Source of the DNA: Olleya namhaensis
GTDB lineage: Bacteria; Bacteroidota; Bacteroidia; Flavobacteriales; Flavobacteriaceae
Direction of reading: 5' to 3'
NCBI RefSeq assembly: GCF_900114005.1
Contig: NZ_FORM01000003.1
Location: forward strand, 1-64,000
DNA length: 64,000 nucleotides
Positions 45,629 through 54,260 of the stretch are shown here, one piece after another (position 1 is the first letter of the stretch; every line of letters begins with the position of its first letter). A program made the position numbers and the translations under genes. The notes under the pieces were generated by a model that was not told where the DNA came from, searched no databases, and was given only the letters and a program-made list of their open reading frames with translations.

Positions 45629-46513
45629 TTATTTTAGAGTAAACTGAGAACTAGAAACCAATTCGTTTGCATTAAAAACATTGACTTGGTAAAGCCCCTT
45701 TTCAAAATCATCATCTGTATTATTTGTAACAAATTCGCAAATATCTAAATTTCCATTCTCATAATTAAATTTACTAATCACACTATAATTAAGTGATTGT
45801 TCTCCAAATTTAACCTGCTCATTAACTCCTAAAACATTATTTTTAGGATCCAAAACTTGTACAAAAAACTCCTTATCTCCGGATTGTACTAACTTGTTTT
45901 TTGCAACTGTATAACATACTCTAATCTTGTCACTTCTTCTTGCTCTTTCTGTTGGTATTAGTTTACCGTTATTACGCTCAATAACACCAAACCCTTTTAA
46001 ATTAGCAGTAGACAATACTGCTGCATTTTCTACTACATTAGCCAACGCTGTATTTTGTACTAAAAGCGAATCGTTAAACATTCTGCTTTTTTCAAATCTC
46101 ACATTTGTACTATCCAAAGTAGTTGCTAATTGCATGTTTTCAACTTTTAATCTGTCGTTTTCAGTTAACAACACATCCATTTCATCTTGCAACGCTAAGT
46201 ATTTCTTTTTATACTTCCATAAACTACCCACATTGTTTTCTGATACTTTTAAAGAGTCTATCAAACCTTGAATACGTTCTCTTGCATCAATTAAACTTTG
46301 ATTTGCTACTTTATTTTCTCCTAATGCTACGTCATACTTTGCAGCCATAATGTTTAAATCACTTAAAACACTCTCTTTTTGCTGCGTTAATTCTTGTTCA
46401 TTTTTTTGTTTGTCGTTATATAAAGACGACGTGTAAATTCCAGTACCAATAAATAATGCTAAAGCAATACCTAATGCTACTTTTAGTCCTGTACTTGCGG
46501 TGTTATTTGCCAT
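45629..46513 (-). CDS. Membrane-anchored coiled-coil protein of unknown function
   Basis: 294 residues. One membrane helix (~9-30, GLKVALGIALALFIGTGIYTS) is followed by a long coiled coil (~33-150, rich in Glu, Lys, Gln and Leu) and a C-terminal beta-type domain (~175-290, DKIRVCYTVAKNKL...EFFVQVLDPKNNVLG). The protein should sit in the inner membrane with its coil and domain in the periplasm or cytoplasm. No family name is known to me. It interrupts the hutI-hutG pair in opposite orientation and ends at a shared terminator. Confidence 0.8.
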   Translation of the reverse strand: MANNTASTGLKVALGIALALFIGTGIYTSSLYNDKQKNEQELTQQKESVLSDLNIMAAKYDVALGENKVANQSLIDARERIQGLIDSLKVSENNVGSLWKYKKKYLALQDEMDVLLTENDRLKVENMQLATTLDSTNVRFEKSRMFNDSLLVQNTALANVVENAAVLSTANLKGFGVIERNNGKLIPTERARRSDKIRVCYTVAKNKLVQSGDKEFFVQVLDPKNNVLGVNEQVKFGEQSLNYSVISKFNYENGNLDICEFVTNNTDDDFEKGLYQVNVFNANELVSSSQFTLK

Positions 46514-46614
46514 AATTATTTGTTTTTAAATTGTTAAACGTTAATTCTTGTTTCTTGTTAAAACTTTAATAATAAAAACGTAATTTTAATTTTTCAAAAC
46601 TACATAAAAAGTAA

Positions 46615-47643
46615 ATGAATAAATTAGTTTTATTTAATAACTCGATTATTACAGATCTACTTAATACACGCTCTGGCGAAACTAAATTTGGTGAACATGT
46701 TCAGACATTAACCAGTGTTTCAAATATATACGATGCACTTAAAAATTTAGACGTTACGCATGTTATATTTGGCATACCAGAAGACGTCGGTGTATTTGCA
46801 AATCACGGTAAATCAGGCACTTCAAGCACTTGGGAGGCTACAATTAAAATTTTGTTAAATACACAAAGTAACACGTTTAATGTGCCCAACAAAGTACTAA
46901 TTCTGGGACATCTAGATTTTTCTGAAGAACAAGAAGTAATCTCCAAACTAAAACAGAGCAACCCTAAACATATTTCTAAAGCTAGAAAATTAGTAACAGA
47001 AATAGATAAACATATTGTAGACTTAGTTTCTAAAATTGTTAGTGCAGGTAAAATCCCTATTGCCATTGGTGGTGGACACAATAATGCCTACGGAATGATT
47101 AAAGGAACAAGTTTAGCCTTAAAACAACCTGTAAACAGTATTAATTTTGATGCACACACAGATTTTAGAGCGTTGGAAGGTAGACATAGTGGTAATGGGT
47201 TTAGTTACGCTTACGCGGAAGGTTTCTTAAAACGTTATTTTGTTTTTGGTTTACACGAAAACTATACGTCTTCAGACATTTTTAGTCAGTTTAAAGACAA
47301 TAAACATTTAGACTATAATACTTACGAAGCTGTTGCTATCAGACATGAAAAGAAGTTTTTAGCAGAACTACAGCGTGCTGAATCACATGTTAATAAATCA
47401 AAATTTGGAATTGAAATAGATTGTGATGCCATAATAAACACACCTAGTAGCGCACAAACACCTAGTGGTTTTACCGTAGAAAAAACAAGGCAATTTCTTC
47501 ATCACTTTGCAAAACTAAATAATGTTAATTATTTGCATATTTGCGAAGCTTCAGCAAAAAAGAAAAATGCTGCACAAGTAGGTAAACTAATCAGCTATTT
47601 AATAACAGACTTTATACGTTCAAACTCAAATAAAAATGACTAA
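46615..47643 (+). CDS. hutG: Formimidoylglutamase (arginase family)
   Basis: 342 residues of the ureohydrolase fold. It converts formiminoglutamate to glutamate and formamide, the final step of one histidine degradation route. Metal-binding motifs: GGGHNNAYG near residue 150, NFDAHTDFR near 177 and EIDCDAI near 262, the last being the D-x-D motif in variant form. The 8-bp overlap with the next gene suggests translational coupling. Its partner hutI lies upstream beyond an inverted gene. Confidence 0.9.
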   Translation: MNKLVLFNNSIITDLLNTRSGETKFGEHVQTLTSVSNIYDALKNLDVTHVIFGIPEDVGVFANHGKSGTSSTWEATIKILLNTQSNTFNVPNKVLILGHLDFSEEQEVISKLKQSNPKHISKARKLVTEIDKHIVDLVSKIVSAGKIPIAIGGGHNNAYGMIKGTSLALKQPVNSINFDAHTDFRALEGRHSGNGFSYAYAEGFLKRYFVFGLHENYTSSDIFSQFKDNKHLDYNTYEAVAIRHEKKFLAELQRAESHVNKSKFGIEIDCDAIINTPSSAQTPSGFTVEKTRQFLHHFAKLNNVNYLHICEASAKKKNAAQVGKLISYLITDFIRSNSNKND

Positions 47644-47926
47644 ATTACAAGTAGAATATATAAGACTTGCGATAGCAACCTTAGTATTTATCTTTATTAT
47701 TACACTATTATTTGTGCTTATTAACCAAGTACAAATGGATTGGTTTATTAACACTGCACAGGCCATAACAATACCCGTTCTTGTATTAATTGTAGCTGTT
47801 CCAATCTGGATGATTGTTGATTTAATTAGAAAACAAGTTGCAGATAAATCTATATTTAATTTAACGTTTTTTATTTCTGTAATTTCAATTCTATTAATGC
47901 TTTTTGCAATAAAAATATTAAATTAA
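47636..47926 (+). CDS. Small membrane protein of unknown function
   Basis: 96 residues with three hydrophobic helices (~8-28, ~38-60 and ~75-94). The stretches are almost uninterrupted (ATLVFIFIITLLFVLINQ). It starts inside the last codons of hutG (8-bp overlap) and ends two bases before the GNAT gene, so all three are probably one operon. No recognisable family; a transporter subunit or membrane-anchoring role cannot be distinguished. Confidence 0.65.
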   Translation: MTKLQVEYIRLAIATLVFIFIITLLFVLINQVQMDWFINTAQAITIPVLVLIVAVPIWMIVDLIRKQVADKSIFNLTFFISVISILLMLFAIKILN

Positions 47927-47928
47927 AG

Positions 47929-48405
47929 ATGACAGAAAACATTAAAATAATCCCGTTTAATCAACTGTATTCTAAAGATTTTTATCAATTAAATATAGAA
48001 TGGTTGGAAACTTACTTTTATGTTGAGCCTTTTGATCAAACTATTTTAAGCAATCCTAAAGACTATATTATAGATAAAGGTGGTTTTATCTTTTTTGCTA
48101 AGTTTGAAGACAGAATAGTTGGCACCTATGCTTTTATGCCCTTAAAAGACCAACCTGGTTTTGAATTAACTAAAATGGCGGTTTCTCCGGATATGAGAGG
48201 ACATAAAATAGGTCAAAAATTGTTGCAACATAGTATTGAATTTGCCAAAACCAACCAATTTAAAAGGCTACTTCTCTACTCTAGTAAAACATTAGAAAAC
48301 GCAATCTATTTATATTTAAAATTTGGCTTTAAGGAAATTACTTTAGAGCAAGATTCGCCATACAAAAGGTCCAATATAAAAATGGAATATGATTTAAACG
48401 CATAA
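47929..48405 (+). CDS. GNAT family N-acetyltransferase
   Basis: 158 residues with a complete GNAT fold. The acetyl-CoA pyrophosphate loop is in ELTKMAVSPDMRGHKIGQKLLQ (~80-101, with R-G-H-K-I-G), and motif B is in YLYLKFGFKEI. Substrate unknown. It starts two bases after the preceding small membrane protein gene, in the hutG operon, and a terminator follows within the last codons. Confidence 0.82.
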   Translation: MTENIKIIPFNQLYSKDFYQLNIEWLETYFYVEPFDQTILSNPKDYIIDKGGFIFFAKFEDRIVGTYAFMPLKDQPGFELTKMAVSPDMRGHKIGQKLLQHSIEFAKTNQFKRLLLYSSKTLENAIYLYLKFGFKEITLEQDSPYKRSNIKMEYDLNA

Positions 48406-48438
48406 AAAAAAGCACTAAATAAAATTTAGTACTTTTTT
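48404..48438. terminator. Bidirectional terminator
   Basis: agcactaaat/atttagtact with one mismatch, flanked by eight A and seven T, between convergent genes. Confidence 0.8.
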
Positions 48439-48443
48439 TATGA

Positions 48444-50210
48444 TTAATTATTATTTTCTAACGAATCTATTTTTTGTTTTAATTTAGCAATATCATCAGC
48501 TTTACGCTTGTTTACTATAGAGTCGTATTTGCGCTGTAAAGCCTCTAGCGTCTCTTTATTGTCAACAGTGTTACCATTTACCGTTGTAGTATCAATAGCA
48601 ATGTATTGATTGTTTAAATCCTTCATTATAGCCTCTGTGGCTTTTTCTTCATCTACAAAATAAGTGTCAATACCTTCACTTGCTCTCCAAGCTTCATTAA
48701 GTTGATCATAAATAGTTTTTTCCCATGTACTTGGATGTTTAACATCTATCCAAACAACATCTCTATACTCACTATCAATTAATGCCAAATCTGGGGTTGC
48801 AGAACCGTCAAAATTATCAGAGTCTTTACTAATTGAAGCGACTGTCCCTAAAAAGAATAAACGTTTACGCCCTGCAATATTTTTTATATAAGGCCTAAAC
48901 TCTACAGCCTTATTAACATCCCAATCGTATTCTTTCCTAGACTCTCTAACTTTAGAAGGCATCGCAGAAATACCTGCGTAACCTTGTTTTTTTGTTGCAT
49001 GATCATAATAATAAAATTTATCAGTACCATCAGCTGGTACAAAAACACTGTATGTTAAACTAGTACGCTCGTCTCCAAAAGGCTCTAAACCAAACCAATG
49101 GTACAATCCACTGTAGGCATCTATTTTAGTATCTTCAAAATTAAAATCCGTTACAAAAGGCAGTTGATTTTGATCATCTTCTAAATCCGGAATTTTAACT
49201 GCTGTTTTCATGTTCCAAGGTAAAGGATCACTAAATCCACCAATAAACTTTAAAGATTCCGCTTGTAAGCGTGATACTTTTTCTGACAACGTATTTTGAC
49301 GTGTCAAGTAAGGATGATTTCTCATCTCTTCTGGGCTTATAAACGTCCCTTTACCTATAGTAACACGCTCAATATAATCGCTAAAATCATGTGCGCCATT
49401 ATCTATAACCATCACCCCTCCAAAGGTTGGATAAGGAAAGAAAAATCCTTTCCATTTAATAAGACTTACTACTTCCACCCATTGACCAGCATCGTTTTTC
49501 ATGTAAAATGTATCGCTTGGTTCATAATTAAATAACATCCAAGGATTAAAACGTTGTACTACTGCATTGTAAGTATTACGACTAAATTTTAAAGATTCTC
49601 CAATAGAAAACGTTACCGGAATTCGGTTTTCATTAGAAAAACGAGGAAAAGGTGTTGTACTTGATACAGAAAACACTTCTTCAGTATTATCACTTATACC
49701 CTGCCACACATATTTTTCTGTAGGCTGAATAGCCATCGTCCATTTATTCTCATCTCCAATACGAACCAAGTGTGGCAACGACACATCTTTAGTCTCTCCA
49801 ACGCTTTCATTACCCATAGAATGGACGTTTTTTAATGGTTGAATACGTTCGTTTTGTGTTAATGGTAGTTCGTTAATTTCAATTTTATTTAAATTATTAT
49901 ACACATTATATGTTCTCATATAATCATATAATTGATATTCCCAACCTGCCACATACAACAGTCCAAAAAACACTAATAGTCCTGCTAAAACACCTAGTCG
50001 TTTTCCTGTTGCTGCTGAATTACGGAAACTACGCAATCCAAAAAACAATAATATACCACTTAGTAAAATGATAAAAATATACTTACGTATAAATAATAGT
50101 AACGGTTGATAATCATCTCTTAAAAAAAACAATAATGCAAAAACAATTAGTCCTAAAATAATAACAACTGCTTTTTGCTTACCTCCTTGATTCCAATACC
50201 TTTTAATCAT
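48444..50210 (-). CDS. Large membrane-anchored protein of unknown function
   Basis: 588 residues. Three hydrophobic helices at the N-terminus (~14-31, ~38-58, ~71-92) precede a large soluble domain (~100-560) that is rich in aromatic residues and looks mainly beta. It has segments such as SSTTPFPRFSNENRIPVTFSIGESLKF and KWKGFFFPYPTFGGVMVIDNG. The C-terminus (~520-588) is a coiled coil. Most of it is probably exposed on one side of the membrane. Last gene of the long minus-strand run; preceded by a heptamer repeat. No family recognised. Confidence 0.75.
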   Translation of the reverse strand: MIKRYWNQGGKQKAVVIILGLIVFALLFFLRDDYQPLLLFIRKYIFIILLSGILLFFGLRSFRNSAATGKRLGVLAGLLVFFGLLYVAGWEYQLYDYMRTYNVYNNLNKIEINELPLTQNERIQPLKNVHSMGNESVGETKDVSLPHLVRIGDENKWTMAIQPTEKYVWQGISDNTEEVFSVSSTTPFPRFSNENRIPVTFSIGESLKFSRNTYNAVVQRFNPWMLFNYEPSDTFYMKNDAGQWVEVVSLIKWKGFFFPYPTFGGVMVIDNGAHDFSDYIERVTIGKGTFISPEEMRNHPYLTRQNTLSEKVSRLQAESLKFIGGFSDPLPWNMKTAVKIPDLEDDQNQLPFVTDFNFEDTKIDAYSGLYHWFGLEPFGDERTSLTYSVFVPADGTDKFYYYDHATKKQGYAGISAMPSKVRESRKEYDWDVNKAVEFRPYIKNIAGRKRLFFLGTVASISKDSDNFDGSATPDLALIDSEYRDVVWIDVKHPSTWEKTIYDQLNEAWRASEGIDTYFVDEEKATEAIMKDLNNQYIAIDTTTVNGNTVDNKETLEALQRKYDSIVNKRKADDIAKLKQKIDSLENNN

Positions 50211-50274
50211 ATAACTTATATTTTGGTTTTTAGCTTACGCTTTTAACCGAATAGTGTTTCCTTGTTTATTTTTC

Positions 50275-50337
50275 TGCCTTATGCCTTTTGCCTTCTGCCT
50301 TCTGCCTTTTGCCTTTTGCCTTTTGCCTTTTGCCTAA
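50275..50337. repeat. Nine-unit heptanucleotide repeat (tgcctty)
   Basis: Seven-base units tgccttt / tgccttc repeat from 50275 to 50337, with the first and last degenerate. It sits in the 130-bp gap upstream of the 588-aa gene, between its start and the stop of the 178-aa gene, where unit-number change would alter leader length. Confidence 0.85.
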
Positions 50338-50340
50338 AAA

Positions 50341-50877
50341 CTACATTAATCCTTTATCCTTCAATCGTTCTCTTGCAGTTTTTTCAGGTGCTTTAGCTTC
50401 TTCTTTAATTTCGGTTTTAGCCTCTTTAATCACTTTAGTATCTGTGTTTTTTAAATCCTCTAAAAACTCTTTACCTTTATTAAAACCATCTTTTACAACA
50501 TCTTCAATACTATCTGTTTGCTCTTCTATAACCTCTCCAGATTTAAGCACAAAATTAGCAACATACGTCCCAATCAATGTTCCAAAAATGGCCATTGCAA
50601 AAGCTGAAACCCCATAATAAGTACTAAAAATAACGATAGGTGTTAAAAACTGAATAATTAAAGCCACAATTAAAAATCCAAATGCAACAAACAAAACCCT
50701 AGGTAAAATGTCCTGCTTATAAATAAAGCCTTTTACATTGCCTGATTTCATTTGTAATTCTTTACTATTTAATAGTTTATTAAAAAATCTATAAACTCCG
50801 TTTCCTTTAGATTCTGTCCAATAAATAAAAATTCCGAAAAGAATTGCTCCAAAAAATATAATAATTTCTAAACCCAT
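50341..50877 (-). CDS. Membrane protein with charged C-terminal tail
   Basis: 178 residues. One helix at ~4-20, two at ~60-105, then a Lys/Glu-rich tail (110-178: EEQTDSIEDVVKDGFNKGKEFLEDLKNTD). Lacks any recognised domain. It is 67 bp downstream of the 411-aa gene and 130 bp upstream of the 588-aa gene, all on the minus strand. Function unknown. Confidence 0.65.
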   Translation of the reverse strand: MGLEIIIFFGAILFGIFIYWTESKGNGVYRFFNKLLNSKELQMKSGNVKGFIYKQDILPRVLFVAFGFLIVALIIQFLTPIVIFSTYYGVSAFAMAIFGTLIGTYVANFVLKSGEVIEEQTDSIEDVVKDGFNKGKEFLEDLKNTDTKVIKEAKTEIKEEAKAPEKTARERLKDKGLM

Positions 50878-50944
50878 GGTTTTGCTTGTGTTTTATTATT
50901 TAAAAGGCTTATTACAAAGCCTGTACTAAATTAGTCTATAATTT

Positions 50945-52180
50945 TTAAATATTGTTACTAATAGTTTCAATAACCCAATCCTTAAAAGAATCCTCCCAAG
51001 TACTGTATTGCTTATAAAATTCTTCTTTATCATACCAATATAAGAACAGAACATCTCTAGGCGAAACATTTATTAATAGTTTCCAAATTAAATCTTGATG
51101 CTTAGCTGTTAAAGACGAATGCGGTATATGCAACGCATTAAACAAATTAACATCTACAATATCTGCAATTTTATATTGGTTACTAACTTCAATTTTGTCT
51201 AAATATAACTCCACACCCATGACACGTTTTCTAGTATCAATATCTAACTTGTTTAAATAACTTTTAAACAATACAGCATCGTTTAAAATGTCACGTAACG
51301 GATGTTGCGTGTCTTTTAAAGCCATCGCAAATTCCATTTTTTTTACGCGTTGATAACGCGTCGTATTTAGTGCTTCTTCCAAGTCATGCTCAATAATAAC
51401 ATGATCACGCAATTTATCCATTAGTTCTGGTTGCTCAATATGATAAATTGTAACATCATGAACAGTATCCTTAATCGCTTCTTTATACCATTTTTCATCT
51501 TCAAAGACAACAATTGGTGATATAAAATCACGCAATACATAAATACCTCCAAAGGATTTAGTGTAAAACGAATCTGTTTGATATTGCAAGCTATGTAAGC
51601 TTAAATCTCGCCCGCGTAAATCGCCATTAGCTTTAGCAGACGCTAATAGTTGCGCATGTAAATCCTCGTCAATAAAATTATTACCTTGTCTAAAAGTATC
51701 TATTAATTGTTGTTGTTCTTTTTGTAGTTTATCTAAATTATTTACTAAATGAAATTTAATGTAAACCTTATTGTATTTAAGAACATCTAAAGGCTCATAA
51801 AAAGCATCTATATCTTGATCAAAATCAATGCATATTGCTGAATCTCTTGTAATATCATTAATTTTTTGACCATGTACTTGAAACACCTGTTTCATCATTT
51901 CTCTATCAAAACTATGAAACTCAGAATACACTGGTTTTCCTTTTTGTAAAGGCGAAATAATAATAGCATGCGGATTGGCTTCACCATTATTAAGATACAT
52001 GGTTGTTCCTTTTTCTTCTGCTATTTCTGGACTATATCCAATACCATCAATTGAAAAACTAGTCAGTTTAGTCGGCGTAAACCCTAATTTTTGAAGGCAT
52101 TGGTTGTAACGCTCCACTAATTTACCACTTATTGGAATTAGCTCGCTTCTGTATAGATTTGCTTGTTTTAGTTTTTGCAT
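50945..52180 (-). CDS. Soluble protein of unknown function in the AAA+ gene run
   Basis: 411 residues without signal peptide or membrane segment. Visible features are a conserved-looking N-terminus (YRSELIPISGKLVERYNQCLQKLGF), a central acidic block (AICIDFDQDIDAFYEPLDVLKY) and a helical C-terminus (WKLLINVSPRDVLFLYWYDKEEFYKQY). No known domain recognised; the size and composition suggest an adaptor or regulator. It follows the 214-aa gene by four bases, in the tight cluster that also holds nudK. Confidence 0.7.
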   Translation of the reverse strand: MQKLKQANLYRSELIPISGKLVERYNQCLQKLGFTPTKLTSFSIDGIGYSPEIAEEKGTTMYLNNGEANPHAIIISPLQKGKPVYSEFHSFDREMMKQVFQVHGQKINDITRDSAICIDFDQDIDAFYEPLDVLKYNKVYIKFHLVNNLDKLQKEQQQLIDTFRQGNNFIDEDLHAQLLASAKANGDLRGRDLSLHSLQYQTDSFYTKSFGGIYVLRDFISPIVVFEDEKWYKEAIKDTVHDVTIYHIEQPELMDKLRDHVIIEHDLEEALNTTRYQRVKKMEFAMALKDTQHPLRDILNDAVLFKSYLNKLDIDTRKRVMGVELYLDKIEVSNQYKIADIVDVNLFNALHIPHSSLTAKHQDLIWKLLINVSPRDVLFLYWYDKEEFYKQYSTWEDSFKDWVIETISNNI

Positions 52181-52184
52181 TACA

Positions 52185-52829
52185 TTAAATTTTACTCAAA
52201 TATTTTTTTTCCATCCTCTCAATATTAAAAACATGCTTTCCCCACTCTTTATGCGTTATTGGGATTAAATTCTTAATAATTAAATAATCAACCATACTAT
52301 TTATTACAGTTAACGGTCTATTATAATTGAGATTTGAAGAAGCTTTTAAATTATGCGATTTTTCTAAATGACTTAAATTTACATCGAAGTTGTTTTTTTC
52401 CAAATCATTATAATTTACATACTCTTCAAGACTCAAATTCCGCCCTAATGACAACGGATCAAACAAAACTCTAAATCTATAATCAGGAGTTTCTTGATGA
52501 TTCTCCCATTCTATTCCTGCAAGTACCGTGTAGTCTCTAATTTGACCTACCCAATCCCTACCTTTTAATTTAAACCCATTTCTTTTAAATTCGTTAAATA
52601 ACTCAGAATTTAATTCCTCAATTATTTTTTTTGGTCTTAAAACCTCATAATTATAATAGCGCATTACACTTAGTAATGAGAGCATAATAAATAAACTTAA
52701 AATAATAAATATTAAAGGGTATTGGGTTTCACTTTTATCCAAATTAACCAATGCAATACCAAGTATTACAAATAGCAATATTTGGGGTGGTAAAAAATAC
52801 CTTTTGTATATGTACCAAGCCTTTTTCAA
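52185..52829 (-). CDS. Two-helix membrane protein of unknown function
   Basis: 214 residues. Two N-terminal helices (~14-29 and ~36-56) and then a soluble domain with FRVLFDPLSLGRNLSLEEYVNYND (~118-150). It starts one base after the end of the 207-aa gene and overlaps the same transcription unit as the 411-aa gene. No homologous family is recognised from sequence alone. Confidence 0.65.
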   Translation of the reverse strand: MKKAWYIYKRYFLPPQILLFVILGIALVNLDKSETQYPLIFIILSLFIMLSLLSVMRYYNYEVLRPKKIIEELNSELFNEFKRNGFKLKGRDWVGQIRDYTVLAGIEWENHQETPDYRFRVLFDPLSLGRNLSLEEYVNYNDLEKNNFDVNLSHLEKSHNLKASSNLNYNRPLTVINSMVDYLIIKNLIPITHKEWGKHVFNIERMEKKYLSKI

Positions 52830-52830
52830 A

Positions 52831-53454
52831 TTATAATTTTTCTAAATTTTTAATCATTTTAATATTTCCATCAATAGGCGCAATTATTACCTCAGGATCA
52901 TCTTTTAAAACATAAAACACATACAAACTATTTTTACCTAACATTTTTATGTCTTGTGTAAAACCATCCTCAAATGTTAATTGATGTGTTATTTTATAAT
53001 CATTACTAATTATTCTTTTCTTCGTTTTATGACCACTTCCAACACCTAAGCCTATAAAAATACTGAATACATAAAAGGCAATCATTGTTATTACCGCGTC
53101 TTTAGCATTAATTTTAACTTGTGCCTTTTCTAATTTTATTTTATTTTTTCCTGATTGGTACTTTTTCTTTTTACTTAACCATTTGTAATACTTAGGCGTT
53201 ATTTTAACCACTACATAAGCCATAACTATACTAAATAAGACTGCTAAACCTAGAATTAAATTACCTGTAATAACAGCTATTGGACTAATCAAAACATCTA
53301 AAACAGATGAATAATCCAATATATTAATCCCAATAAATTTATAGTAAATGGTTTCATGCACAACACCTAGCACTAATAAAAATAAGTATCCAATGGATAA
53401 AAAATCTTGAATACCAAGATTAGATAATTTACTACCGTGTTTGCTATCTTCCAT
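52831..53454 (-). CDS. Four-helix membrane protein of unknown function
   Basis: 207 residues with three to four hydrophobic helices (~15-33, ~55-83, ~125-143). A basic loop lies between them (KKKKYQSGKNKIKLEKAQ), and a soluble C-terminal ~55 residues follow. It starts five bases after nudK, so it is very likely cotranscribed. Its role is unknown; neighbouring genes give no direct hint. Confidence 0.65.
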   Translation of the reverse strand: MEDSKHGSKLSNLGIQDFLSIGYLFLLVLGVVHETIYYKFIGINILDYSSVLDVLISPIAVITGNLILGLAVLFSIVMAYVVVKITPKYYKWLSKKKKYQSGKNKIKLEKAQVKINAKDAVITMIAFYVFSIFIGLGVGSGHKTKKRIISNDYKITHQLTFEDGFTQDIKMLGKNSLYVFYVLKDDPEVIIAPIDGNIKMIKNLEKL

Positions 53455-53459
53455 ATTAA

Positions 53460-54044
53460 TTACTGCATTATATTATTAATTTGAGCATACTGCAACAAAC
53501 AAATAGTCTTTATATCCTTAATTTCGCCAGTTTTAATGCTATTTACAGCTGTATTAAACGCTAGCTCTAATACTTCGATGTCTTCTGTCTCATTAGCTGC
53601 TCCTCCACCCTCATTGACTTTCATTTGGTCTGAATATTCGCCAATGAAATAATGTAAAATTTCTGTAACAGATCCTGGAGATGAATAGGCTTCCATTACC
53701 TTTTCTACGTTTGTAATGCGATATCCTGTTTCTTCTTCAACTTCCTTTTTGATACAATCTTCAGGTTTATCATTGTCTAACATACCTGCACAGGCTTCGA
53801 TCAAAAAGCCCTCTTTATTACCATTTACATATGTTGGTATGCGAAGTTGTTTGGTTAATACAACCGTTTGTTTTACTTTATTGTACAACAGAATGACTGC
53901 TCCATCACCTCTATCGTAACATTCTCTAGTAACTGATCGCCACTCGCCATTACTTTGTAAATAGTCAAATGTTAACTTGTTTAGAGTGTACCAATTATCA
54001 GATAATAATTCGGTTTTTAAATTTTTGATTCTATCAGTACTCAT
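53460..54044 (-). CDS. nudK: NUDIX hydrolase, GDP-mannose pyrophosphatase-like
   Basis: 194 residues, closely resembling E. coli NudK in order and sequence: LSDNWYTLNKLTFDY, then CYDRGDGAVILLYNKVKQTVVLTKQ, EACAGMLDNDKPEDCIKKEVEEETGY (Nudix box, ~84-109) and PGSVTEILHYFIGEYSD. It would hydrolyse GDP-mannose to mannose-1-phosphate and GMP. In the Nudix box the first Glu is replaced by Lys, while the essential EExEE part is intact. First gene of the tight 4-gene cluster (with 207, 214 and 411 aa). Confidence 0.85.
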   Translation of the reverse strand: MSTDRIKNLKTELLSDNWYTLNKLTFDYLQSNGEWRSVTRECYDRGDGAVILLYNKVKQTVVLTKQLRIPTYVNGNKEGFLIEACAGMLDNDKPEDCIKKEVEEETGYRITNVEKVMEAYSSPGSVTEILHYFIGEYSDQMKVNEGGGAANETEDIEVLELAFNTAVNSIKTGEIKDIKTICLLQYAQINNIMQ

Positions 54045-54078
54045 TTGTTATTCAGCTTGTGTTTTGTTTAAATTTTTA

Positions 54079-54240
54079 TGTCATTTTGCGCTACGACGCA
54101 GAATCCCTTTTTAATTCCAATTTAATGATAAATCTTTCCAATTAGAATTTTAAAATTATGCATTATTTTAAAATCTATTTAATTTGAATTATATCTTGTT
54201 TACTCTTTGTGGATTCTGCGTCGAAGCGCAGAATGACAAA
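54079..54240. mobile_element. Decayed GIY-YIG unit, MITE-like
   Basis: Left palindrome 54079-54106 (stem atttTGCG/CGCAgaat around ctacga) and right palindrome 54211-54240 (attctgcg/cgcagaat around tcgaag) point in opposite directions, 162 bp end to end. The left 70 bases match the left end of the complete unit (54261-54331), including the last 12 codons of a GIY-YIG gene. The interior is otherwise lost, so it looks like a non-autonomous remnant. Confidence 0.6.
54111..54149 (-). pseudogene. Remnant C-terminus of a second GIY-YIG gene
   Basis: Twelve codons plus TAA encode NSNWKDLSLNWN, against ENPNWKDLSINWN in the intact gene at 54293. The frame is closed just upstream by a stop at 54150-54152. 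It is flanked by the same palindrome at the same spacing, so it derives from a sister element. Confidence 0.75.
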
Positions 54241-54260
54241 TGATGTTACTTTTTTTTACA

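Noticed and set aside
50275-50337. Heptamer repeat as CRISPR or microsatellite coding tract
   Set aside because: Units are only 7 bp without spacers, and the repeat lies between genes.
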